NCBI RefSeq assembly: GCF_001044235.1
Contig: NZ_JYNL01000008.1
Span: 133,621 to 197,620, forward strand
Direction: 5' to 3'
DNA length: 64,000 nucleotides
Origin: Mycolicibacterium chlorophenolicum
Lineage (GTDB): Bacteria > Actinomycetota > Actinomycetes > Mycobacteriales > Mycobacteriaceae
Shown here: one piece after another, positions 35,177 to 44,074 of the stretch
Position numbering within the stretch: position 1 is the stretch's first letter
Layout: the number at the start of each line of letters is the position of its first letter
Notes under the pieces: generated by a model
What the model was told of the DNA's origin: nothing
Database searches by the model: none
The model's input: only the letters and a program-made list of their open reading frames with translations
Made by a program: the position numbers and the translations under genes

Positions 35177-35650
35177 ATGTGCTGGCAGTGCGAGAATCCC
35201 GACAAGACCACCGACGACTACCTCGACGTCCTGCGGGAGACCATCAAGGACCACCGGTGGGCAGTGCAGTTCGTCGAAAGCGACAACCGGCCGTTCGCCT
35301 ACACCGTCGGCCTGCACGAGAAGGGTCTGCCGGAATTGATGGTGACGGGGATGCAGGCGCAGACCGCGGCGAAGCTGCTGAACGTCATCGGCGGTCAGAT
35401 GGTCGACGAGGGCCTGGTCTTGCAGCCGGCCGAACACATCGACTGCGGAGGACGGCATCTCCTCGAGGTGGTGGAGGTCGAGCACCCAGACGTCCACCTG
35501 AAGTTCGCTCTCAGCCTCTACGGCCCGAATGTCCGCGCCCTTCAACTGGTCTGGGCAGACAACGCCGGTCGCTGGCCGTGGGACCGTGGATGGGGCCATG
35601 GCCGACGACGACAACCAGTCCTCGGAATCCGCGGCCCATTGCCGACCTGA
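35177..35650 (+). CDS. DUF4262 protein
   Basis: The product has 157 residues from ATG 35177, preceded by AGAAGGGG. The sequence FAYTVGLHEKGLPELMVTG and the following beta/alpha segments match DUF4262, a family of small proteins of unknown function common in actinobacteria. An upstream in-frame start exists at 35063 but its extra residues are not family-like. The upstream 290 bases (34886-35176) are divergent from the membrane protein gene and hold no gene. Confidence 0.8.
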   Translation: MCWQCENPDKTTDDYLDVLRETIKDHRWAVQFVESDNRPFAYTVGLHEKGLPELMVTGMQAQTAAKLLNVIGGQMVDEGLVLQPAEHIDCGGRHLLEVVEVEHPDVHLKFALSLYGPNVRALQLVWADNAGRWPWDRGWGHGRRRQPVLGIRGPLPT

Positions 35651-35707
35651 TGCTCTGGAATCGGGCCAGCAGGCCCCGCGCCGCGCCCCAAGTGCCAAAA
35701 TCTCCCC

Positions 35708-36730
35708 ATGCGCCACCTCGTCTTCGTCGAGCCGGGACGGCTCGAATGGCAGGACGCCCCGGATCCCGAGCCGGGTCCCGGGCAGGCCGTGGTCCGACCG
35801 CTCGCGGTCGCCCGCTGTGATCTCGACGCCGCGATGGCGGGCTTCGGCATCTTCCCCGGCCCCTACCCCGTCGGCCACGAGATCGCCGGCGAGGTCGTCG
35901 CCGTCGGCGACGGCGTCAGCCACATAGAAGAAGGACAGCGCGTCACGGTGCCGTTTCAGGTCTCCTGCGGCCGGTGCACCCCGTGCACCGGTGGCCGTTA
36001 CGCCGCCTGCGACCCCTACTACGCCCGCGCCGGCGCGGCCTTCGGCTTCGGCGAATCCGGCGGCGGCCACGGCGGCGGCCTCGCCGACCTGCTGCTCGTC
36101 CCCGACGCCGACCACCTCCTCGTCCCCGCACCCGAGTCGATCGGCGACGTCGCGCTCGCCACCGTGCCCGACAACCTCATCGACGGCTACCGCACCGTCG
36201 TCGACGCCCTGCGCGAGCGGCCCGGCGCCGACGTCCTCATCGTCGGCGGCGACGCACCCTCCATCAGCCTCTACACGATCCTCTGCGCACAGGCCCTCGG
36301 CGCCGGGACCGTCCGCTACGCCGACAACGACCCGCAACGCCTCGCCGCCGCGGCCGACCTCGGCGCCGACGTCATCGACGTCGGCACGCAGTTCCCCCGC
36401 CGACTCGACCGCGCGCCGATCGTCGTCGGCGCCTCGCTCAGCGTCGAGGGGTTGCACTGCGCGATCCGCTCCACCGAGCCGTACGGGCGCCTCACCGTGG
36501 TGACGATCCACTTCTCCGCCGCGACGCCGCTCCCGATGCTCGAGATGTACACCCGCGGCATCACCCTGCACACGTCGCGCGCCGACTCCCGGCGCTACCT
36601 TCCCGAGGTCCTCGAGCTCGTGGCCACGGGCACCATCGACCCGCTCGAGGTGCCGACCACTAAGGTCGACTGGGAGGACGCCGCCGACCACTGGCTCGAC
36701 CCGGCGCTCAAGCTCGTCATCACCCGCTGA
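35708..36730 (+). CDS. Zinc-dependent alcohol dehydrogenase-like protein (MDR)
   Basis: The product has 340 residues. MDR features are present: GHEIAGEVVAVGDGVSHIEEGQRV, a four-Cys zinc lobe (CGRCTPCTGGRYAAC) and a nucleotide domain (DVLIVGGDAPSISLYTI), where the usual GxGxxG is altered to GGDAPS. The catalytic zinc Cys is at ARCDLD. The altered dinucleotide loop may change cofactor preference. It lies 57 bases after DUF4262 and is otherwise monocistronic. Confidence 0.85.
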   Translation: MRHLVFVEPGRLEWQDAPDPEPGPGQAVVRPLAVARCDLDAAMAGFGIFPGPYPVGHEIAGEVVAVGDGVSHIEEGQRVTVPFQVSCGRCTPCTGGRYAACDPYYARAGAAFGFGESGGGHGGGLADLLLVPDADHLLVPAPESIGDVALATVPDNLIDGYRTVVDALRERPGADVLIVGGDAPSISLYTILCAQALGAGTVRYADNDPQRLAAAADLGADVIDVGTQFPRRLDRAPIVVGASLSVEGLHCAIRSTEPYGRLTVVTIHFSAATPLPMLEMYTRGITLHTSRADSRRYLPEVLELVATGTIDPLEVPTTKVDWEDAADHWLDPALKLVITR

Positions 36731-37069
36731 GCCCTGACCGTCGGCTCAGTCAGTAAGCCCATCGAATGGTCCGGTGCCGAGACCATACGGTTGTATGACC
36801 GCCCGCCACAGCATCTTTCGCTACCCACCGGTAACGGTCTGATGTTGCGAGACGATGACATGGAATGCCAGACGCCAGGAATGACACGATTGGCAGCTAA
36901 GGTATCCCCCTATGTCCCCGTACGCCCGCCCGACGGCACGCATCAGCCAAACCTGCGCTGACGCTGCCTACTTCGCCCAGGCGTCAACTGGCACAGCGTG
37001 CCGTGAATTATTCACACGGCTAACACAGCTTCCACGGTTCGCTCACACTCCGTTACTGGGCGTTCAACC
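36731..37069. other. 339-base intergenic region
   Basis: No gene is visible. It holds a short palindrome CATAC-GGTT-GTATG (36784-36797) that could be an operator, and is less GC-rich towards the right where the oxidoreductase promoter should lie. Nothing else could be recognised. Confidence 0.45.
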
Positions 37070-38107
37070 ATGACCGACACCGGCGCAGCCATCGTGGGCA
37101 CCGGCCTGATGGGCCGCGTGCACGCAGAAGCGTTGGCGCGCATCGGCGTTCCGGTGGTCGGCGTCGTCGGATCGAGCTCCGACCGCGCCGCCGCCTCCGG
37201 ACTGGGTGCCTACTACTGCAGCTTCGAGGAGATGCTCGACGACCCCCGCGTCCGCTCCGTCCACATCTGCTCCCCCAATCATGTCCACCACGCCCAGGCG
37301 ATGGCCGCTATGCGCGCCGGCAAGCACGTCATCTGCGAGAAGCCGCTCGCCCTCACCCCCGCCCACGCCAGCGATATCGTCACCGCCGCAAACGATTTCG
37401 GCGTTGTCAACGCCGTCTGCTTCATCTCCCGCTTCTACCCGCTGTGCCAGCGGGCCGCGCGGAGCGTCCGCGCCGGCGACCTCGGATCCCTGCGACTGAT
37501 CACCGGGTCCTACCTCCAGGACTGGCTGTCCAAGGACACCGACACCAACTGGCGCCTCGACCCCGAACTCGGCGGCCCGCTGCGCACCGTCAGCGACATC
37601 GGTTCGCACTGGCTCGATCTCGTCGGCTTCATCACCGGCCAGCGCGTCGAATCGGTGATGGCCGACCTCACCACCGCCCTCCCCGAACGGTCGAGCACCG
37701 ACGACATCGCCGGCATCCTGCTCCGCTTCGACGGCGGCGCCCGCGGCGTCCTCACGCTCTCGCAGGTGTCCCCCGGGCGCAAGAACCAGCTCGCCGTCGA
37801 GCTCAGCGGCGCCGACGCGTCCCTGCGCTGGGACTCCGAGAACCCCGAGCAGCTGTGGACCGGGCACCGCGACCGGCCCAACCAGCTGCAGCTGCGCGAC
37901 ACCGGCGACTACCCGGCCGGCCACGTCCAGGGCTACCCCGACGCGTTCAAGGCGTTCTTCCGCGCCGTCTACGACGCCATCGACGCCGACGAGCCCCCGG
38001 CCCGGCCGGACTACCCCACCTTCGTCGACGGCTTCGAGCAGGTGCTCCTCGCCGAAGCCATCGCCGAGAGCGCCCGGCTCGAGACCTGGGTCTCCGTCCA
38101 GCGCTGA
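37070..38107 (+). CDS. Gfo/Idh/MocA family NAD(P) oxidoreductase
   Basis: The product has 345 residues. Rossmann motif AAIVGTGLMGRVHAEAL at the start, then VHICSPNHVHHAQAM and the family signature CEKPLAL. The C-terminal domain begins near 125. Members dehydrogenate inositols, sugars or related polyols, or reduce biliverdin. No sugar operon neighbours help to choose. It ends two bases before the convergent DUF2236 gene. Confidence 0.88.
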   Translation: MTDTGAAIVGTGLMGRVHAEALARIGVPVVGVVGSSSDRAAASGLGAYYCSFEEMLDDPRVRSVHICSPNHVHHAQAMAAMRAGKHVICEKPLALTPAHASDIVTAANDFGVVNAVCFISRFYPLCQRAARSVRAGDLGSLRLITGSYLQDWLSKDTDTNWRLDPELGGPLRTVSDIGSHWLDLVGFITGQRVESVMADLTTALPERSSTDDIAGILLRFDGGARGVLTLSQVSPGRKNQLAVELSGADASLRWDSENPEQLWTGHRDRPNQLQLRDTGDYPAGHVQGYPDAFKAFFRAVYDAIDADEPPARPDYPTFVDGFEQVLLAEAIAESARLETWVSVQR

Positions 38108-38108
38108 C

Positions 38109-38969
38109 CTACCCCGCGTTGGCCGTCATCGCCCATCGGATGCCGCCGACCAGCACGTGCCCCGCCGAGCGGACCACCGTCGCCTCCACCGGTGGCAGGT
38201 ACGGCAGCCACAGCGGACCGCGCGCCCACCGTGGCAGCATCGCGACCGCAGCCGCGGCCAGCGCCGTGTAGGGCGCCCGCGCCAGCACCGGCAGCGGAGG
38301 CGTCAGCAACAGGAACCGCGCTGCATCCCGGGCCGCGGCCGTCCCGGACAGCTCCGGCCGGTACGCCGCGAGCCGCTCGGCCAGCTCCGCCTCGGTGCGC
38401 GGCGGGTCGACCACCCCGAGCTTCATCGCCACCTCCGCGGTGTCGGCGACGTACGCGTCGCGGCCCTCCTGATCCAGCGGCTGCGAGCCGTACAGCTGAT
38501 GCGCTCGCAGGAAGCTGTCGGTCTCGGCGATGTGCACCCACTCCAGCAGGTGCGGGTCGCCGGCCTCGTACGCTCGGCCGTCCGGTGCCGTCCCGCGCAC
38601 CCGGCGGTGGATGCCGCGCACCTTGTCGACCGCCCGCTGCGCGTCGTCAGCCGCGCCGAACGTCGTCACCGCGAGGAAGGTGCTCGTGCGGGCCAGCCGG
38701 CCCCACGGGTCGCCGCGGTAGTCGGAATGCTCGGCCACCCCCGCCATCGCCAGCGGGTGCAGCGACTGCAGCAGCAGCGCGCGCAGACCACCGACGAACA
38801 TCGACGCGTCGGCGTGCACGCGGCGGATCGGCCGGTCCTCGGGGAACCACCGCGGCCCCGGCGTCTCGTGGATCCGCGCCCGGTTCTCCGGCCCCTCGGG
38901 GCCGGCCACCATGCCGAACAACGCGCTCCCCATCCGGGTGCGGATCGCGCCGAAGTCATACAGGGTCAT
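38109..38969 (-). CDS. DUF2236 (MpaB/latex-clearing oxygenase family) protein
   Basis: The product has 286 residues. The histidine-rich core LLLQSLHPLAMAGVAEHSDYRGDPWGRLARTSTF and HLLEWVHIAETDSFL matches the oxygenase MpaB/DUF2236 family, which binds haem or iron through conserved His residues and is abundant in mycobacteria. Substrate unknown. It is divergent from the PonA-like fragment, with about 96 bases between starts. Confidence 0.85.
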   Translation of the reverse strand: MTLYDFGAIRTRMGSALFGMVAGPEGPENRARIHETPGPRWFPEDRPIRRVHADASMFVGGLRALLLQSLHPLAMAGVAEHSDYRGDPWGRLARTSTFLAVTTFGAADDAQRAVDKVRGIHRRVRGTAPDGRAYEAGDPHLLEWVHIAETDSFLRAHQLYGSQPLDQEGRDAYVADTAEVAMKLGVVDPPRTEAELAERLAAYRPELSGTAAARDAARFLLLTPPLPVLARAPYTALAAAAVAMLPRWARGPLWLPYLPPVEATVVRSAGHVLVGGIRWAMTANAG

Positions 38970-39020
38970 GCCCCCATTGTCCCTGCCCGGCGATGCCGCC
39001 CTCGTGCCGAAAGAATTTGG

Positions 39021-40088
39021 TCACATCCGCCCACCGGGCGTCCCGGGCAGCCATAAGCTGACGCCATGCGCGGCCGTCGTCGGGCAACGTGGGGGGCCAT
39101 CGCCCGGCTGGCAGGTTGCTGCGTCCTCGCCGGGCTGCTGGTCGCCGGGCTGATGTTCCCGTTCGTCGGCGGCGCCGGATCTGTCCTGATGCGTGTATCC
39201 GCTTCTGCCACAGAGGAATCCCAGCACGACGACCGACGCGGTCTGCATCAGCGCGGTCAGCGCCGCGGGTGTGCGGTAGGCGGCGTCGAAGGACACCGAA
39301 TCCTCGACACCGAGTCGTTTGGCCTGTGCGACAAGGCTTTCGCGATAGATGTCGCCGTACAGGGCGAGCACCTTGGGGTGCGTGCGACCCGCGACGAGGT
39401 AGCGGGGCTGCTGGGCGAGGTCCTTCAGCGAGGCCATCGCATCGATGACCCGCTCGATGCCCTTGCCCGGCCCCAGCAGACCCCACGACAGGAGGATCGG
39501 CCGGCCCGAGCGCTTCGATGCGGCAACCGTGGGCAGCGCCGCCCCGTGCGGGATGGTCGCGATCTTGCGGTCGTTGACACGGAAGCCCGCGCGCAGCCGC
39601 AGGCGCGCGGTGTTCGACATGACGACCACCTGATCGGCGCGTGCCATCACCTCGTCGAGGACCGAACGTTGATGTGGCGTAGGGGTTGTCAGCACGGTGT
39701 GCACGATGACGATCGAGGGCACCGTCAGGGCCTTCATGACCTCGATGACCTCATCGCCGTCGGCGCCGCCGTAGATGCCGTACTCGTGCTGGATGATCGC
39801 GACATCGCGCCGGTTGAGCAGCTCCGCGGCGGCCGCGACGGATGCCGCGGAGCCGTTGACGAGTTCACCCACGACATCGGTGCGTGCCGAACGGGTGCCG
39901 TCGGAGATACGCACGACGTTCACATCGACGCCCCGCGCGGACAACCCGTTGGCCAGAGCGGCGCTGAACGTCGCCAGGCCGCAGACGGTCGGCGCGTACG
40001 TGCTCAGGATCCCGACGCTCGGGAGGAAGGGGAGGTGTTCCAGCCCGAAGGGGGCGATCAACGGACTGATGGAGGTACGTACATTCAC
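39021..40088 (-). pseudogene. Glycosyltransferase family 4-like gene, truncated at its 3' end
   Basis: The N-terminal domain and first part of the second domain align well with the intact paralogue at 58264-59451 (for example VGILSTYAPTVCG, AIIQHEYGIYGG, SWGLLGPGKGIERVIDAM, YRTPAALTALMQTASVVVL). Similarity stops at SVVVL (about 39222); the paralogue continues with PYDSTDQVSSAILVEAIANG, the nucleotide-sugar-binding part, which is absent here. The frame runs on into unrelated sequence to a stop at 39021. GTG 40088 is a plausible start; TTG 40175 is an alternative. The product should be inactive. Confidence 0.7.
39066..39221 (+). pseudogene. 5' fragment of a PonA-like penicillin-binding protein gene
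   Basis: The first ~51 codons read as the N-terminus of a class A penicillin-binding protein: a basic start, then IARLAGCCVLAGLLVAGLMF and PFVGGAGSV, which resembles mycobacterial PonA2 (LAGCCLLA... FPFAGGLG). After about 39221 the plus-strand frame continues only as the reverse complement of a glycosyltransferase gene and is not PBP-like. The gene is truncated after its membrane anchor, so no transglycosylase or transpeptidase domain is encoded here. Confidence 0.65.
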
Positions 40089-40226
40089 AAGGTTCCCGAC
40101 TGGGCTGTTGCCACCGGCGTGACCGGCGTGGGCGAAGACTCGGGAAGACCAATGCGAAAACGAGAGACGGTCCAAGCGGGACTGCTGGGTGGACCAGCTT
40201 CTGCCAGTCTACGCCCTAGGAGGCCT

Positions 40227-40883
40227 CTACGGGCCGCCTCGCCAGTGCTCGATGCGGCTGTGGTCAGGCAGAAAGCCGTGCTGCATTCCCCACAGCACGG
40301 CCTGCGTCCGGCTCTCGACGCCGACTTTGCGGTACAGCGACCGGATGTAGGACTTCACGGTGTTGGGACTGAGGTAGGTCAGCCGCGCGACGTCGGCGTT
40401 GCTCTTGCCCTGGGTGATGAGGGCCAGGATCTCCGCCTCGCGGTCGGTGAGGCCCTCGCTGCGACCGGGCCAGTCGTTGCCCGGAGCGGGACGCGTGCGC
40501 GGCGGTGTCTCGCTGACCACGGTCTGTCCTTGGTGCACCGCCTCCAAAGCCGCCACCAGTTCGCGCGCCGGCAGCGTCTTCGACAGATATCCATGGGCAC
40601 CGCGCTCCCGCGCGCTCGCGACCAGGTCGGGGTGAAAGTTCCACGTGTACACCACAACTCGGCGTGCACACGGGTTGGCGACCAAAACGCCGATCTCCTC
40701 GTGGTCCGACTCCGGTTGAGCGAAGCTGTCATACAGCGCGATGTCGACGGTGTCCTTCAGCGGCATCGAGGCGTCCAGTTCGGCGACGACCACGCGGTCG
40801 CGATACGGCTCGAGCATGTTGGCGACGCCTTGGACGACGACGTCATAGTCGTCGATGAGTGCCACCGTGATCGCTTCGGCCAC
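40227..40883 (-). CDS. LuxR/NarL-family response regulator
   Basis: The product has 218 residues from a GTG. The receiver domain (1-125) has the acidic pair DD at 11-12 and a Lys in LSKTLPA, with DIALYD at the phosphoacceptor position. The C-terminal LuxR HTH is clear: LTDREAEILALITQGKSNADVARLTYLSPNTVKSYIRSLYRK. No histidine kinase is adjacent, so it is an orphan. Its start lies 14 bases from a complex inverted repeat, probably its own operator. Confidence 0.9.
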   Translation of the reverse strand: MAEAITVALIDDYDVVVQGVANMLEPYRDRVVVAELDASMPLKDTVDIALYDSFAQPESDHEEIGVLVANPCARRVVVYTWNFHPDLVASARERGAHGYLSKTLPARELVAALEAVHQGQTVVSETPPRTRPAPGNDWPGRSEGLTDREAEILALITQGKSNADVARLTYLSPNTVKSYIRSLYRKVGVESRTQAVLWGMQHGFLPDHSRIEHWRGGP

Positions 40884-40893
40884 GGCGATGACA

Positions 40894-40932
40894 TTACCCC
40901 CTTAGGGGTGTACCGCCACACCCCTGAGGGTG
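40894..40932. promoter_or_regulatory. Inverted repeat of CCCCTnAGGGG type between LuxR and DUF6131 genes
   Basis: CCCCCTTAGGGGTGT (40897-40911) and ACACCCCTGAGGGTG (40918-40932) are inverted copies (13 of 15 positions), and each half is itself a near-palindrome around C-C-C-C-T-n-A-G-G-G. The element sits between the divergent LuxR gene and DUF6131 gene. A closely similar 10-mer recurs at 32336-32345. It is likely the binding site of the LuxR protein. Confidence 0.55.
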
Positions 40933-40984
40933 GTCGACTGAACCCGGTCTGAACGGCCGACAACTCGATACAGAAGGCTCAATC

Positions 40985-41140
40985 ATGATCATTCTCGGCA
41001 TCATCGCGGTCATCGCGGGACTCCTCCTCCACATCTCCATCCTCACCACGATCGGCATCATCCTCGTCGTCGTCGGGGCCATCCTCGCGGTCCTCGGCTC
41101 CACCGGCCGCGCGGTCGGCGGCCGCCGGCACTACTTCTGA
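40985..41140 (+). CDS. DUF6131-like small hydrophobic protein
   Basis: The product has 51 residues: two hydrophobic segments (residues 2-16 and 21-40) ending in the basic tail GRAVGGRRHYF. This matches the small DUF6131 family of actinobacterial membrane proteins. Ribosome site AGAAGG (40971-40976) lies 8 bases before the ATG. It is divergent from the LuxR gene across the inverted repeat, so is a likely regulatory target. Confidence 0.8.
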   Translation: MIILGIIAVIAGLLLHISILTTIGIILVVVGAILAVLGSTGRAVGGRRHYF

Positions 41141-41230
41141 CCTCTGACCTGCGGCTGGTGACACCGGTCACAAACTGACGTTTGCGTAGACGGTGCCCTG
41201 GCTACCCGACTTCCACGAAAGGAGTTCAAA

Positions 41231-41812
41231 ATGCCTACCTGGCAATGGATTTTGATCGCTGCAGCAATCATCGTCGTGATCGCTGCCGTGATCCTGGCTG
41301 TGCGTTCCGGCGGCGGCCGCAAACGCAGTGAACAGCTCAAGCAACACTTCGGACCCGAGTACGACCGGGTGGTCCACCAGACCGGTGACCCCAAGGCCGC
41401 GGAGAAGGAACTCGCCGCTCGCGCCCGTAAGCGCGACAAGCTCGACATCGTCGCACTGTCACCCGTGGCACGCAACGACTTCGAGATGCGTTGGGCGCAG
41501 GTGCAAACCGATTTCGTCGACGATCCGGCACGGGCCGTCGGCACCGCCGACCTGCTCGTCACCGAGGTCATGCGCCAGCGTGGCTACCCAGTCGACGACT
41601 TCGAACGGCAGTCGGCCGACATCTCCGTCGACCACCCGCACATCGTCGAGAACTACCGCGCAGCACACAGCATCCACGACGCGCAGCAACGCGGCGAGAT
41701 CGACACGGAACGGCAGCGGGAGGCCTTCGTGCACTACCGCGCACTGTTCGAACGACTGCTCGACACCACCGACAACGACACCTCGAAGGAGGCACGGCAT
41801 GACCACGCATGA
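41231..41812 (+). CDS. Membrane-anchored protein with a RWxxVQxxFVDDP domain
   Basis: The product has 193 residues. One N-terminal membrane segment (5-25), then a charged helical stretch and a domain containing EMRWAQVQTDFVDDPARAV and, near the end, HYRALFERLLDT. The same pattern recurs in the next protein. The AAAGGAG ribosome site is 8 bases from the ATG. Function unknown. Confidence 0.8.
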   Translation: MPTWQWILIAAAIIVVIAAVILAVRSGGGRKRSEQLKQHFGPEYDRVVHQTGDPKAAEKELAARARKRDKLDIVALSPVARNDFEMRWAQVQTDFVDDPARAVGTADLLVTEVMRQRGYPVDDFERQSADISVDHPHIVENYRAAHSIHDAQQRGEIDTERQREAFVHYRALFERLLDTTDNDTSKEARHDHA

Positions 41813-42356
41813 TCAGCACACCGACGCTTGGGCCAACCAGGCACCGCAGGGCCAGCCCCAGTACGCCACGGAGGGGCAGAACCACATCCCCGAAGATCAG
41901 GTCGCCCCGATGCAGCACGACACCACCGCGACGCACGGTGCCGGTCCGCCGACCGCGCCGATGGATCCGCAGGCCGCCGGCGTCGCGCAGCAGCACGGGC
42001 AGCACGGGCAGCCGACGGACATGCAGCGGGATGTGGCATCACAGCGCACCGAGGGCACCGAGCGCACCGGGCATGAAAGCGACGTCGACGGAAAGCTTTT
42101 CGCCGACGACGAGCTCGCCGGACTGCGGGCGCGGTGGGATGCCGTCCAGGCCGGCTTCGTCGACGATCCCAAGGATTGCGTGCAGAAGGCCGACGGTCTG
42201 GTCGCCGACCTGGTGCAGCAGCTCACCACCGGCTTCGGGCAGGCGCGGTCCCGCCTCGAAGAGCAGTGGGGCCGCGGCGAGCAGGCCTCGACCGAAGACC
42301 TGCGCGTCGCACTGAAGCGCTACCGCAGCTTCTTCGAGCGGCTGCTCTCGGTCTGA
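41799..42356 (+). CDS. Cytosolic partner with the same RWxxVQxxFVDDP domain
   Basis: The product has 185 residues. ATG 41799 overlaps the previous gene by 14 bases and follows GAAGGAGG. The first 90 residues are Gln/His/Pro-rich and disordered. The C-terminal part repeats the neighbour's domain: RARWDAVQAGFVDDPKDCV and LKRYRSFFERLLSV. The pair probably arose by duplication. The gene ends 14 bases before a long perfect hairpin. Confidence 0.8.
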   Translation: MTTHDQHTDAWANQAPQGQPQYATEGQNHIPEDQVAPMQHDTTATHGAGPPTAPMDPQAAGVAQQHGQHGQPTDMQRDVASQRTEGTERTGHESDVDGKLFADDELAGLRARWDAVQAGFVDDPKDCVQKADGLVADLVQQLTTGFGQARSRLEEQWGRGEQASTEDLRVALKRYRSFFERLLSV

Positions 42357-42370
42357 GGCTCTGAGACGAC

Positions 42371-42420
42371 TGTGGGGGTTGTGCACGCATTTCACCGAAT
42401 TCGCGTGCACAACCCCCACA
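42371..42420. terminator. 18-base perfect hairpin between convergent genes
   Basis: TGTGGGGGTTGTGCACGC (42371-42388) pairs perfectly with GCGTGCACAACCCCCACA (42403-42420), with a 14-base loop. It sits between the convergent stops at 42356 and 42434 and is likely a bidirectional terminator. Confidence 0.75.
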
Positions 42421-42433
42421 CTCGCGCGTCACG

Positions 42434-43141
42434 TCAGGTGGTGACCTCGAGGCGCGCCGAGCCTGCGTTGCCGCCGGCGCCCGGCGCACCCGGCTGACCC
42501 GGGGCCCCGTTCATTCCCCACGCCGGCGCCGGGCCGGGGTTGGGGCAGTCGCTGCTCGAGTCGAACACACCGCTGGTGTTGCCCTGGTCGCCTGGGGCGC
42601 CACCGTGGCCGCCCTGGCCGCCTGACCCTCCGCGTCCGCCGGGGCCACCGCTGGCGTCGAGGGGATCGCTGTTGGTTGAATTGTCCACCTCGCACTGGAC
42701 GAGGATGCTTCCCCCGTTTCCGCCGTTGCCCCCGTCGCCGCCCCTCCCGCCAGCGCCGCCGTTGCCGCCGTTGCCACCCATGCGGCCGTATTCGCAGTCG
42801 TTGCCGTTGCCGCCTCGGCCGCCCTTACTGCCGTCGCCGCCATCACCGCCCGGGCCACCTCTCCCCCCGTCGCCGCCGCGAGCACTGAACTTCACCGCGC
42901 CGTTGATGACGCCGACCTTGAACGAAATCGATCCCCCGTTGGCCCCGCGGCCGCTCGAGACACCGTCGGCTCCTGTTCCGCCCGGCCCGCCCGGCAAGCC
43001 CAGTTGTGCGCAGTCGTCATCGATCCAGTTGCAGTTCGCCCCCTGCGCCTGCGGCGGGGGATTCGGTGAGAACGCTTTGTCGGGCTTCGGGGGGACGTCG
43101 GTCCAGGAACGGCCGGATACGTCGATCGTCGCGACGGACAT
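42434..43141 (-). CDS. Glycine-rich, collagen-like protein
   Basis: The product has 235 residues. After 45 residues that include a C-x6-C pair (CNWIDDDC), most of the chain is G-G-x or G-x-y repeats broken by short non-repetitive islands with single Cys (NDCEYG, VQCEVDN, SDCPNP). It recalls PE-PGRS repeat tracts but has no PE domain, signal peptide or YxxxD. It is the second gene of a two-gene unit with the upstream 268-residue protein (33-base gap). Function unknown. Confidence 0.7.
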   Translation of the reverse strand: MSVATIDVSGRSWTDVPPKPDKAFSPNPPPQAQGANCNWIDDDCAQLGLPGGPGGTGADGVSSGRGANGGSISFKVGVINGAVKFSARGGDGGRGGPGGDGGDGSKGGRGGNGNDCEYGRMGGNGGNGGAGGRGGDGGNGGNGGSILVQCEVDNSTNSDPLDASGGPGGRGGSGGQGGHGGAPGDQGNTSGVFDSSSDCPNPGPAPAWGMNGAPGQPGAPGAGGNAGSARLEVTT

Positions 43142-43174
43142 GAGAAGACTCCTTTTCGTAGACGGATGTTGAGG

Positions 43175-43981
43175 TCAGGCGTGGCTTCCGGCCTGTGCCA
43201 GAAGGTATTCGGCATCGAAGCCGGGGAGGTGCTTGTGCGCGGCGAGGACGTCGGTATCGGAGACCGCGCTCGACGAGAGCTCGGTCAGCAACCCTCCGAC
43301 CGTGAGTTCGTCGGGCAGCACGTACCGGGGGATGTCCAGGTCGGGGATGATGACGGGCGCGTTCTTGGGCCCGTTGAGTTCGCTGCACGTCACGCGGACG
43401 TGGCGCGACTCGAATCGCAGAACCCCGTCGGCTTTGATGGTGATGACATCGGCGTTGAGGACGTGCACCGTGGGAGCCATCAGCAGCAGTGCGCCGGCAC
43501 CCACGTCGACGTCGTCGGGGTAGGCGATACCCACGAGCATCACACCTCGGCTGTCCAGCATGCGGTTGACGGTGTGCTGAATCCTCAACACTTCCGGATG
43601 GTCGAACGCGAACGTGCGCTCGCCGCTGTTGGACAGCAGCTGAGCCATATTCGACTGATACCAGCGGCGTTTGACCCGCGGCCCCGACGCGCAGTCCGAA
43701 CAGCAGTCGTCCGCCGTCGACCGGGCATGCGTGGACTGCTCGCGGAAAACAGCGTCATCGGCGCGCAGCGCCTCGAGGGTGTCGCGCTCCGAGAGGTTCG
43801 CCGGAATCAGGCCCAGGGTCTGCAGATCTTCGAACCCTTCGACCCGGGCGATGCGGTACACCTCACGGTAGGACTCGGAGAGGAAGCCGACGGCGACGGA
43901 CTCGCCGTCGGCGACGGAGATGGAGGCGCCGCTTCGCCGTACCGCTTGGGCCGCGCTGACAGGACTCGGGAAAGTGCTCAT
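43175..43981 (-). CDS. Unknown protein partnered with the glycine-rich protein
   Basis: The product has 268 residues. The N-terminal ~80 residues are helical; then comes an Arg/Cys patch CCSDCASGPRVKRR, and the C-terminal ~130 residues are beta-rich with VHVLNADVITIKADGVLRF and VRVTCSELNG, which could be a right-handed beta-helix or similar. No family is recognised. It starts at ATG 43981 and is co-directional with the collagen-like gene. Confidence 0.6.
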   Translation of the reverse strand: MSTFPSPVSAAQAVRRSGASISVADGESVAVGFLSESYREVYRIARVEGFEDLQTLGLIPANLSERDTLEALRADDAVFREQSTHARSTADDCCSDCASGPRVKRRWYQSNMAQLLSNSGERTFAFDHPEVLRIQHTVNRMLDSRGVMLVGIAYPDDVDVGAGALLLMAPTVHVLNADVITIKADGVLRFESRHVRVTCSELNGPKNAPVIIPDLDIPRYVLPDELTVGGLLTELSSSAVSDTDVLAAHKHLPGFDAEYLLAQAGSHA

Positions 43982-44074
43982 GGACCTCGTCTCCTCCGTG
44001 GAACGTGAATGTTCCTGAAGTGTGGCGAGAACCGAGGACTCAGGCCTGCGTAGTGGACTACCTGTCTTTGCGGC

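Noticed and set aside
39066..40952. A 628-codon plus-strand frame
   Set aside because: Only the first ~51 codons are PonA-like; the rest is antisense to the glycosyltransferase and LuxR genes.
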